Below are positions 52,201-62,420 of a stretch of 64,000 nt of DNA, piece by piece; positions within the stretch are counted from its first letter, which is position 1; each line of letters opens with the position of its first letter. The translations under genes were made by a program, and so were the position numbers. The DNA is from Pampus argenteus. Lineage: Eukaryota; Chordata; Actinopteri; Scombriformes; Stromateidae. The notes beneath the pieces were generated by a model. It was not told the DNA's origin and searched no databases. It saw only the letters and a program-made list of their open reading frames with translations. Location: assembly GCA_036937835.1 (NCBI GenBank), contig CM072877.1, forward strand, positions 10,667,001 to 10,731,000. The letters run 5' to 3'.

Positions 52201-53074
52201 AATTAAGCAAAATGAGACAAATACAATTCATAAATTAAAATAAATAATAAATAAATAAAAACACTCTGTACTGTGGTGTCCTGCCTGCTTACTGTGTTTC
52301 TACTTTCGGTCGCTGATCAACATTCATGATTGGCAGAAAGTGCTGTCATGCAGCAGGTATTCAGCAGGTTGACAAGGCGTCAAGCTGCGAGGGTTGAGAT
52401 AAAGATCCATAAAAAGAAAGCTTCAGATTGGTGGAGATATGGCACACAGGACAGTGTCATTTTAAGGTTGGGGAAGCACAAAGGAGGAAATGATAAAGGC
52501 GTGCTTGTAGGTTATTTATGACTCTGTGCTGTGGAATCCACAAGTGTACAATCTTAATTAAAGCTATTTATCATTTGGTAAATGTTTTTGTTTGAGAACT
52601 CACTGAAAGGTGATCTTCTATGAACCCAGACATACCTGGTAACGCTAAAAAAGGAACAAAATAAAATATCATTTTTTTTCTTAGTTGGAGAATAAAACCA
52701 ACAGATAATCTAATATGAAAATCTCACACTCACAGTTGAAAGGCATTCGTCATTTATCTTTACTTTACCTATAATTAAAAAAAAAGAAAAAAAAAAGACA
52801 TAAGCTCTGTAGCAGAAAACATTTTCTTATGTCTTAATATATCTGATGGCCTCAGTTACTAAACCAAAAATGAGGTTAACATATAGCTCATTTACTGTTA
52901 ACTAAATTATATTTGCTGTGCAGACAAGTGGTCTTAAACAATGTGTAAAATGTGTAAAACTAATTAAATAAATACTGTGGTGTATAATATTTACACTGAG
53001 TATGTATCAGAGAGAAGTAGGGGAGTGAGTAAGTGGGTACCCTGAGAGTTTCTGATAATAATTAGTATTATCAG

Positions 53075-53078
<4 letters not shown>

Positions 53079-53154
<76 letters not shown>
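53079..53154. repeat. AT dinucleotide microsatellite (~76 bp)
   Basis: An uninterrupted run of AT units. Long AT runs can extrude cruciforms and are assembly-error prone. Confidence 0.95.
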
Positions 53155-53159
<5 letters not shown>

Positions 53160-55869
53160 TACAATTATAATGGTGCAATGCAATGGATACTATGTTACGA
53201 ATTGAAGTCTTTTTCTGTAGCAGACCGCCCTCTTGTGGTCTTTTATTATACTACATACAGCATAGCTCAAACTGCAGTTTAAGATTTTAATAGCCAATGC
53301 AGAAGAAGTTGGTACATAGAAAATTTTGCCCTGTTTCTATACTGCTAAAAAGTTTTTCTGATGATTGTACACATGAGGATTATTAGTTTCCTCTAGGTAG
53401 AAACACACAGGTTAGTGACCTGGAACAAGATAGATGTTTTGATGTGTACTTCCTCCTGCTGATACATGCAGTTACTCATTTCTTAACACTGATGTGGCTG
53501 ATACTAATAGCACCCGGTGATAGCCACATTCTAATTCTGTCTTGACCTGCATGTACATGAATAATATTGTAAATTAAATCAAGATTTACATGTTGTTCTC
53601 AGCATTTTCTTCTTTTCAACCAAGTTTGAGATTTAGATATTTTTTTAGATTGTAGATCTAATAACTAAAACAATAAAATAAAAGCAGAAAGTAATTAGAG
53701 GAGCAAAAACATGGACCACACACACATGCAGAATCATTACATAATCAAAAAGTCATTTTATTTGCTATGTTTTTTCTTGCAAAAAAAAAAGAAACAAAGG
53801 AGCACCACAAGCATTTAGAAACATGGACTTAAAGAGTATGTGGAAGGGCAGAGAGGGTGGCAGTATGTTACACATTGCTGATGTTGAAATCATTCAGACA
53901 ACTGCACCTCTGCTTCCTTGAAAGGGACTGCGTTATATCTAACAGCAGCAACCAAAAATGGTATTGGTGGTGAATAAGGACAGCACCCCCGAACTGCTCA
54001 TCTTGTCATCAGGTTAGTGGAGAACACTTAGCAGTTTTTGCTGATTTGATTTGATTTCACAAATATATGTCATATTCACATATTTGTTTGTATTTGTATT
54101 TGTTAAAGTTAAAAAAAAAAAAAGACGTCTATATGTAAAAGCTGACACACATTTACACACACACACATATGCTCGCTCACTGTCAGTGAATACATGGATG
54201 GTTGAAAGTTACTTAGTATGACATTTGTACAGTTTATTAACGCTTCACAACAGCTGGGGAGGAAAACAGTATCACTGCCAACATAAATCTTTCACCACAT
54301 CCTGTTCACAATGTGTCTTGAATTTTCAGCTAAGGTTGTATAGATTTATGTTTTTTTTTTCGAAACAGTATGCATGACAATTTATGGCTGCACCAGTATT
54401 TTCGAGGAACGAATGAATACAGTGTGCATGCTCCAGCTGATAAAGCCCGTTTTTTACTTTCTAATGTGGTTTGAGATACGGTGGCTCTGTTTTACGCTGT
54501 GTGGTTTAACAGCATGGTTTTGCTCATTTTATGATGCCAGCTGGTCTCCACATTTAGCTTGTATTGATATAGTTTACATGCATGACAATAGGAACTTATT
54601 TTAATCTACTGAAAAAATGTGGATATTTATGTTAACTTGCAGAATGATTGGAGATGCTAATCTGAATAAGAGGGTTGAAGCAATATTAGCCTGTAAACCC
54701 GCAGTATGCAGCAACAGCAGTGACATTATTAATAAGTTATACCTTCTGTAGTAGGGCTGGGTGATATAGACAAAATGAAATATCACAATATTTTTGACCA
54801 AATACCTCAATATCTATTTTTATAGTTGGACAGTATATAGTCCTTTCTCGCATGCTTATTGTGCAGATGTAGGACTTCTTCCTTGACTTGCAAAGTCACA
54901 GTTCACAATTGTGATCTATTAATCTTAATCCTTATTAAGATTAATCCCGTTTTCTGTTATTCTTTGTATTTCATTTTTCATAATATTAAAATATATTATT
55001 TCCTCTGTATACTGGGAGTCACTGGCTGAATGTATGAACCTCACAGTGAGTGCTCATTGTCATCATTGGCCCAGAGGATTAGTATGACTACTGATGCAAC
55101 AGAAATTCACAAAACACATAGAAATTGCATCTAAAATCATTCAGCTCAACTGTTAGTGATACTTCCAAGTGCTTCACTGGTATTTTAGTATTGATTTTTA
55201 AAGCACGGCTTGTATAAAAAGTGTGTTCATTCAGTCGATCTGGGGAAATACGTTTTTTTAGTAGTTCTGTGGAGATTTTAAACTCAATGAAGCCCTAAAT
55301 AGACTAAAATGTGTCTGAATATTAAGAGCCACTTTTCTTGTTTTCATTGAGCTTATTTGCTTGTCGAATATTGAACTTTATTTCATATTTGATAACGGTA
55401 ATTTAGAGAACCATGTATACTCGCGATTTCCTTAAAAATAAAACTGCTTCCTTATAGAAAGTGTTTTTTAATAGTTTCAAATGTGAGTTATTGTCTTGAA
55501 TTTGTAGTGTTCATTGCATCAAATGATCTTCATATGTATTAGTAATATGTAAATATGTACACATCTAAATGGGTGAACTCCATACGGATATGTCGGATCA
55601 ACTTCTTCAGATTACTAGATGATTCATTGTGTTTTTTTAATTAAATAATTTACAGATGATAGATGACAAACAAATGCACTGTTGAAAAATGTCATATAAA
55701 ATCATTTATATAAAATATCAAAGGTGTTAGTGATAAATGTTTATTGTTAAAGGATGAGTTCACAATTTTTCAAGTCTGTCTTAAAACAATTTATTTACTT
55801 TTCATGCAGGACTTTAACTTGTAATGGAGTATTTTTTACATGTGTATTGGTACTTTTGAATAGTATATA

Positions 55870-55892
55870 ATTGTATAGTATATATATGTATA

Positions 55893-55949
<57 letters not shown>

Positions 55950-55975
55950 ACTGGCATACTGGCATATATATATAT
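55870..55975. repeat. compound AT/GT microsatellite
   Basis: Alternating blocks tatatgtatatgtgtgtg, (at)n, (gt)n and a final tatatatat. It is followed by tactggcatactggcat, a short direct repeat. Confidence 0.85.
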
Positions 55976-56247
55976 GCCTTTACTGGTATGCTGACAGTTG
56001 AGGAATGACAGGAAATGAAAGCAAAGTGTTGAATGACTTATGGGGATGTTGTGGTTCATGGTGCCTAAGCATCTTAACCCCTTCACCCTCTTGTCACATG
56101 CTCATGATGCACATTCACATTGGTTGCAGTGCACTGAGGATGATTTAACATCTGCTTAAGACAAAAGACAAAGCCACAAATATCTCACTGTGTCTTCATA
56201 ATCCTACTTCTTAATTCTCTTTGTGACAGGGGTGTCATAACAATAAA

Positions 56248-57291
56248 ATGACTTTCGTCAGCTCAGTGAAGTGCCTCTCCATCCTCTGTGTTTTACTGCT
56301 GTGTCTTCTCAATGGATGGCCGAGAGTATTTCAGGCTACAAAGCCTTTCGGCTTCTGTGGCTGGGACTGCAATAGAAACACAACCATCCTTGTGTGGTAC
56401 TGGCCCTTTGGCAGGTCATTCAGCCTGAAGGGTGACGTGTGCTGGGACCTCTACCGCATCCCCCACTGCAGACTGGTGGACCAGCACTCCTTGTACACAA
56501 TAGCTGATGTGGTTGTGTTTCACAACAGAGAACTGATGCAAGGGCGTCAAAAGCTGCCCTTTGACCTTCCACGGCCGCAAGGCCAGAGGTGGGCCTGGAT
56601 GTCCCTGGAGTCTCCTGTTCACAATGGGAAATTGCAGCGGTTTGCAAACATCTTCAATCTTACCATATCTTACAGGAGGGATGCTGATATCACTATTCCT
56701 TACGGCGAGGTGCTATCAAAGGAGGATGAAGGAGGTCCGGTGGATGATGTTCCTCTGAATAAGAGCTCTCTGGTCTGTTGGGTGGTCAGCAACTACAGGC
56801 ACCACCAAATGAGAAGCCAAGTGTACAGGGAGCTCAGTGCCATAGTTCCTGTAAGGGTTTATGGAGGTTGGACAAAGACACCTGTCTCCAGTAGTGCCCT
56901 CTTACCTACAATCTCTCGCTGCTATTTCTATTTGGCATTTGAGAACTCGATCGCCAGAGATTACATCACAGAGAAGCTGTGGAGAAATGCTTACCAAGGA
57001 GGAGCGGTGCCTGTCGTCCTGGGAGCATCATTGAGTGATTACAAAGCTGTGGCGCCACCTAATTCTTTCATCCACATTGATGAGTTTGCATCAATAAGGG
57101 ACTTAGGAAAGTATCTACAGCAGCTCTCGAAGGACAAGAAGCGCTACATTGAATATCTTAACTGGAAAAAAGAGTGGAGAGTAAAGCTGTACAATGACTG
57201 GAGGGAAAGATTGTGTAAGATCTGCTCACAGAACGAGAAATTACATCAGCAGAAAGTTTACTCAGATCTACAGGCCTGGGTTAATAGTTAG
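56248..57291 (+). CDS. fut7: fut7: alpha-1,3-fucosyltransferase 7 (GT10 family)
   Basis: A single open frame of 347 aa (human FUT7 is 342) encodes a type II Golgi glycosyltransferase that adds alpha-1,3 fucose to N-acetyllactosamine acceptors, as in sialyl-Lewis x selectin ligands. Residues 8-22 (KCLSILCVLLLCLLN) are the signal anchor. FHNRELM (91-97), SLESPVHNGK (119-128) and ISYRRDADITIPYG (140-153) are the acceptor-side blocks. FYLAFENS..DYITEKLW.NA (227-248) with GGAVPVVLG is the GDP-fucose binding signature. Sequons are at N44, N137 and N171. One coding exon is normal for this family. A splice acceptor at 56228-56229 suggests a noncoding exon upstream. FUT7 rather than FUT4/9 is inferred from position between clic3 and pou5f3. 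The first poly(A) signal candidate is 57704-57709. Confidence 0.92.
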   Translation: MTFVSSVKCLSILCVLLLCLLNGWPRVFQATKPFGFCGWDCNRNTTILVWYWPFGRSFSLKGDVCWDLYRIPHCRLVDQHSLYTIADVVVFHNRELMQGRQKLPFDLPRPQGQRWAWMSLESPVHNGKLQRFANIFNLTISYRRDADITIPYGEVLSKEDEGGPVDDVPLNKSSLVCWVVSNYRHHQMRSQVYRELSAIVPVRVYGGWTKTPVSSSALLPTISRCYFYLAFENSIARDYITEKLWRNAYQGGAVPVVLGASLSDYKAVAPPNSFIHIDEFASIRDLGKYLQQLSKDKKRYIEYLNWKKEWRVKLYNDWRERLCKICSQNEKLHQQKVYSDLQAWVNS

Positions 57292-58834
57292 GTTAATAGT
57301 TGCACAGTTGCAGCTCATGTTTACATTCTTGACACACTGGCAGAAATTGTCATTTTCTGATTTTTTGCCGCTAAACTTTACTTATCAGTGCCTCAAACTC
57401 TGACACAGTATTGTACTTCATATAAAAACAATGATAGCACTTTCTACCCATCATATGACCTTTCTAAGGTTAAATCTAAAAGACATCAGATCTCCTTCAA
57501 GTACACTGATAAGAAAGATAGGACCATACTGTGCAATGACTTCTAGGCTTTAAACACAAGACACCCACCACTTACCACAGCACAAAGGTTAGTGTAAGTG
57601 ACAGCTATTTTAAGTATGCGTTGTTCTTGATATCTACCACATACATACATACAGCTTGACACTGATACCAGGACAGTACAAGAGTAGTGTCAGTGCAGAA
57701 TATAATAAAACTGTAAGCATACATCTGCAAGTTTATGTATTTTTATTTATTAATGCTGTACCATTAAAACAGTAGGCAGTGTTTATTTGATTTTTATTTG
57801 ACCTCAAAATGTCTATTATCAGAACATATAAAGTTTCATGTGCACAAGTTTTCTTGGATGTTGAAGTTTGATTTGTGACTTCTGATTTCATCTTTATTTT
57901 CCCTTGCTAATAAAAAACCAAAAAACCTAAATTGTCACAAAGTTCACTGACAACATGAACCATTTTTGATCAAAACAAAGCTCATCTTAGTCAAATGTAA
58001 AATTCTTCCTATATTTACAGTGACTGGGGTTTGCCTCTTTCAGATCAGTCTTGACTTCTGTATAATTAAATGTATATGTTGTCAATCAAGGTGCATTGGC
58101 CTAATTTTTAACTACAAAGGCACAAAAAAAAAACTTTTGGTGGGGTATAATTTACATAATATAATACATGAAGATGGGACAGTTTTACTTGATTTAAGGT
58201 TTACAGTTTTTGAAGCGAAACCATCTCAGTGTAGCCAACATTTAAATAAATTAAGATTTAATCAATTTACAGTGAAAATGTCACATTCAACTTGTAGCTA
58301 GAGTCACGTCAATAAAATTACTATAAGACTATACGCCAGTATATATGCATAGCTTACCATTAATGTCAAAAATGCAAAAACCAAAACACTGATAGTACAA
58401 TCAATGTTCCAGGGTTTTACTGATAACTGTTGGTTCATGATCACCAAGACATTCGTTATGTGAGGTATTGTCAAGAGAAAAAAAAAAGTCATTCAATAAA
58501 GTACCTTCCTAAGATTCAAGACCAGACATAATACTCCAATGAGCACCCAGACTTGACTTTAGTATTGTGTTATTCAACATTTCATAAACATAAAAAACCC
58601 TTTACAATAAAAACCAAACTGGAGTTGTAGAAATACATGTTAGGTCAGTCATATCTGACTGCCATTCACCTGAGACATTAAGCGAAAATGTTGAGATGCA
58701 ATAAACCGGTAGAGTTGGCAACTGTTACACTTAAACAAAATTGTTAGTCTTAAAATCTCAGAGCCTCTCACTGATGCTAAAAATATTTGCCAATGACGAC
58801 ACAAATCTGGGTTTAGTTTACAAACCGGACACAT

Positions 58835-58874
<40 letters not shown>

Positions 58875-59612
58875 TAATATTCAACAGTACAAAAAAGGCA
58901 CTTTGTGCAAGATCTAGTGGAGAAAAAATACATCCTAAATGTGAATTTGCACATTCCACTGCAACGACAGACAGTTCAGACCATAATACTGCTGCATTCA
59001 GAGTGAGGGGAGACAGTAGATCAGACCAAGATTTCAGAGCAGTGTAAAGTAATTGACTTTTTTTAACATTAAAACTGATCATTTGGATGCAAAGGGGAAA
59101 AAAAACAACAAATTAAGCCATAGGTCTAATTTGTAATTGCACACGAAATTGACCCAAGCTGTTCCTTGAATTGTGATGCCACTGACAACTGGATCTTTCC
59201 TCATCTGGACCACAGAAACCTACATCCATCCTCATTCCACAACTGCACTATACTGTTGCACCAAATTTTACTTTGCTATCGTTTTAAAAACCAACATGAT
59301 TAAAGCCTATGGAATAACTTACTATGCATTATCAAAGGACACAAAAAGCAGAGGAGTTTCATTTTCAGTTGAGGTTTTCCTCAGTTTTAGTTTCGAGTCA
59401 AAGTAGTTGTTGATCTGGAGCTGCAGCTTGTGATAAGAATCCATTGCACTACTGCGGTCACAAAGAGCCTTCACCCTTGAATTGTTTCTATCCCACGATC
59501 CATCGATGTGATTGGGTGAATAGGTTTAGAGGCTCTTCTCCAGCTTGAGTTGGGGTTGGACAGAGATGCTTGGTGAGGCAATCTGTGGTTCTGGTTGGGA
59601 ATACTTGAGCAT
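57292..59612. other. fut7-pou5f3 convergent 3' intergenic region
   Basis: The two genes end towards each other across 2.3 kb. Plus-strand AATAAA candidates for fut7 are at 57704-57709 and near 57908. A 32-base A run lies at 58841-58872. I see no clear exon. The 3' UTR of pou5f3 should occupy the right part, but no strong minus-strand poly(A) signal was picked out. Confidence 0.5.
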
Positions 59613-61949
59613 CTATCCAGTCAGGTGACTAATCAGTCCCGGGTGCAGGGTTTGCTTCAGGACGTCGGGCCGATGAAGCGAGGGCATGTAGAGTGTAGGA
59701 GGAGGCGCTCCGGGGTAGCTGGAAGGAGGGTAACCCTGACTGGGAATGGGAGAGGGGGTCATGTTCAGAGGCGAAGGACTTTGCTCGTAGTACTGGCCTT
59801 CACACTCCTCATCCAGGGGCAAGGCCAGGCGCTTTCCCTTCTGTCTTCGGTTGCAGAACCAAACGCGTACAACCTGCCAACAACAGTATTTGCGATTCAA
59901 TATTGTGCTCAACTAGACACGCATTCCTTAAAAACTGCAAACTAGTCAGTGGTTTGTTCTTACATCTCTCTCCAGGCCCAGGTCATCTGAGATGTGTGTG
60001 ATCTCCTGTGTGTTGGGCTTAGGACACTTGACAAAGTAGGACTCCAGAGCAGAGCGCACTGCTCCCTCCAGACTGGTCCTCCTCTTCCTCTTTCTGGTGT
60101 CAACGAATACTCGCTCAATCTTGTACATCTAGAGGAATCAGACATGTTGGTGGGGGTTCGTGTAGAGTTGAATATTCATGCAGCATTTAAAAAAGTTATC
60201 AGGTATACTTTCGAACATTATGTATCAACTAGATATGGCACAGATTTGTGGTTAACAGTTAGTCCCATTAAATGTACATCATTTATGATGTTTTAAATAA
60301 GGTCAGTAAATAGCTTTATTTTGGCAACTAGATGTCATTCATAGAAACAGAATGACTTGGTTCAGGCTTGCTCAGCAGGATGTTAGCTGGGCTTGAAAAC
60401 CCCGGCTGATCCCATAAGGCTGTGTGATCGTCTGTTGTCTTGTAAACTAGTTGGCAGATGTCAGATTTGCAGACTTACATCCTGTGGATTTTCCGAGGTC
60501 TCTGCTTCGTTCAGCCATCTCTGGAGAAGGGGCTTCAGTTTGCACATGTTCTTGAAACTCAATTGGAGAGCCTCAAAGCGGCAAATTGTCGTTTGGCTGA
60601 ACATCTTACCTGCATGCACACAAACACATCAGATATCATTTAGCAATTCAGGATTGTTGACTGTCCCTATCCGATTACTTCTCATACGCATCAGTTTCAG
60701 GAGTTTCCTCTATGCTTTGACAGTTTAAGTGAAATACTGATCACTTGCCGAGTGATGTCTCAGTTAAAGGGCTGATCTGCACATCAAGTATGATAGTTTT
60801 ATGACTTAAACATAAAAAAGTACTTGTAATGTAGCTCACAGAGGACATGGTATCAGACCAGCATTATGATTGTGTACTCCAGAGTAACTTAAAGTTGGGC
60901 CAACATAGATTCATCAACTCTGAACTGAAGAGTAGCTACAGTATAATCTAGTGCATCAATATGAAGAAAAAGACCTACCGTAAAGGTTACCCAGGGCAAG
61001 GCCAACATCAGCCTGAGTGAAACCCAACGTGATGCGTTTGTGTTTCAGCTCCTTTGCAAACTGCTCCAATTCTTCAGTGGAAAGGTTCTCCTGTCGAACG
61101 AGACATTGAGAAAACAATCAGTTCAGCAGCAGATACATTTGGTACATTTGTAAATCGGACACGTGATTCAGTGACCGTCCTTACCTCCTCGGAGTCGCTG
61201 CACCCGCCGCTGGAGGACCCGCTGCTCCGTGTGGAGGAGGCCGGGTTCTGCGCTTGGGGCACGGTGGCAGCCTGGGATGTGTTCACGCTGAAAAACGCGT
61301 TCCCTGGCAGCCCGCTGCTCGGGGGTGATGGAGACATAGATGGAGAAGACGCAGAGGATGTTGAGGGGTTTTGATTATTGCTGCCGGGTGGTGTGATATG
61401 GGTGATCCCGGGCCAGAAGGACGGGTTCCAGGCCGCAGAGTAGAAGACTCCATGGGGCATGGCGGCGGAGGCCGGAGGTGTTGGGTACTGCTGGATCTTT
61501 ATGTCCGTGGAGTACTCATCCCCTGTGTCCTTCTCCGTCTTTATATCAGGCAGTTTAATTTGCTCCCGAGTCTCGGCGATGGGGGGACTTAGGTTTATGG
61601 GCTGGGTGGCTGCTGTTACACCGGGTACCTGGCCGGTGTACTCGGGCGCAGCGAATGGATACCAGTGCTTGGGTTGCCCAAACTCTCCAGCCTGCAGGTC
61701 GGATCCCCTGTAGTCACTTGCGACGGGTGGTAAAGGGAAGAAGGTCTGCGCGGATGCCGATGTGATGCCACCGTAAGCGGATTTGTTGTAGAGCAGAGTC
61801 GGGTCCGGCAGCATGCCGTGAGGAAGCTGGAACGACGCAGCGCTGCCTAAACTCTCCTGACCCAGAACCTGGGCGCAGTGGCTGAGCCGGCTGAAGTCAT
61901 ACGGCCTGCTCTGGCACTCTGAAACGGGGCTCTGCGATCTCTCAGACAT
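59613..61949 (-). CDS. pou5f3: pou5f3: POU class V transcription factor (Pou2/Oct4-type)
   Basis: Five exons: 61185-61949, 60979-61090, 60479-60609, 59964-60128, 59613-59873. They join in frame to 477 aa (zebrafish Pou5f3 is about 472). Pou5f3 is the maternal/zygotic pluripotency-type factor that binds octamers with SoxB1 and helps activate the zygotic genome in fish. The first exon is a Pro/Ser-rich activation region with TFFPLPPV and QPKHWYPFAAPEYTGQV. Exons 2-3 hold the POU-specific domain (about 256-334: LEQFAKELKHKRITLGFTQA, LCN-type core GKMFSQTTICRFEALQLSFK). Exons 4-5 hold the POU homeodomain (about 348-407: RKRKRRTSLE, VWFCNRRQKGKR with W396, F397, N399). An upstream in-frame ATG at 61985 would add 12 residues; MSERSQSP is preferred because it matches the family N-terminus. 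Neighbour fut7 supports pou5f3 over pou5f1. Confidence 0.96.
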
Positions 61950-62420
61950 GTCGAGGACTCCGTGGAAGCCTACGCGCGCATCCAAAACTTTAAGATAACT
62001 TACCGGGTGTTAAAATACTTGAGCGATGGTTGAAATTAAACTGGCTCATTCGTCTCAAGCTGACTCATAAACCCAGAGAAGGACATGAAGGGAAGAAGCT
62101 CTCCAAAAATAAACCAGCGTCAGTCCAAGTTGTGCAAAAACGTAGGCTTAAGTAGTTGCTGTTTAGATGCACCATAACCACCAATGCGCCTCCGGCCTAC
62201 TCCATGAAGTCCTGTCTTGAACGCCTCACCTTCAAGCTCAACTGCTGCTCTCCTGCCGCAGCTCCACAGGTTTTCCTAATCACAGCTGCGGGTGTTGGAG
62301 ATGCCTCATCTCTTCGCCCATTGGCTGGCACAGACAATTGCGCACAGCTGATGGTGAATTTGTGAATGACCTTGATTCTTCCCCAAATAGTGGGCGTGAT
62401 TTCACATAAACTTTGAGCCA
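61950..62420 (-). promoter_or_regulatory. pou5f3 5' leader and proximal promoter (putative)
   Basis: Within about 470 bp upstream of the start there are, reading on the gene strand from far to near: CACGCCCAC (62390-62398, Sp/KLF type), TCAAGGTCA (62367-62375, perfect NR5A/ERR half-site) and GCCAAT (inverted CCAAT, 62320-62325). No TATA box was recognised. Mammalian Oct4 has Sp/KLF and LRH-1-responsive sites in its proximal promoter, so the set is suggestive. The in-frame ATG at 61985 also lies here. Confidence 0.45.

Larger units (their letters stand above)
50695..56247. other. clic3-fut7 divergent intergenic region
   Basis: clic3 reads left and fut7 reads right, so promoters of both should lie here. 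The first 300 bp contain a pyrimidine/T-rich stretch (50900-50990). Further right are a pentanucleotide array (51480-51511), a half-kilobase CT array (51640-52133), an adjoining dispersed repeat (52134-52200), a pure AT array (53079-53154), a mixed AT/GT array (55870-55975) and a repeat fragment (55808-55850). A likely 3' splice site (ctctttgtgacag) ends at 56229, suggesting that fut7 has an upstream noncoding exon. I found no ABCA2-like exons, although ABCA2 lies between CLIC3 and FUT7 in human. Confidence 0.5.

Noticed and set aside
51551..52201. Overlapping long open frames on both strands rich in Ser-Leu or Arg-Glu
   Set aside because: They are translations of the CT tract; composition alone keeps them open.
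52330..52521. A 63-codon plus-strand frame (MAESAVMQQ...)
   Set aside because: It looks protein-like but I recognise no family; it has no support beyond an open frame of ordinary length.
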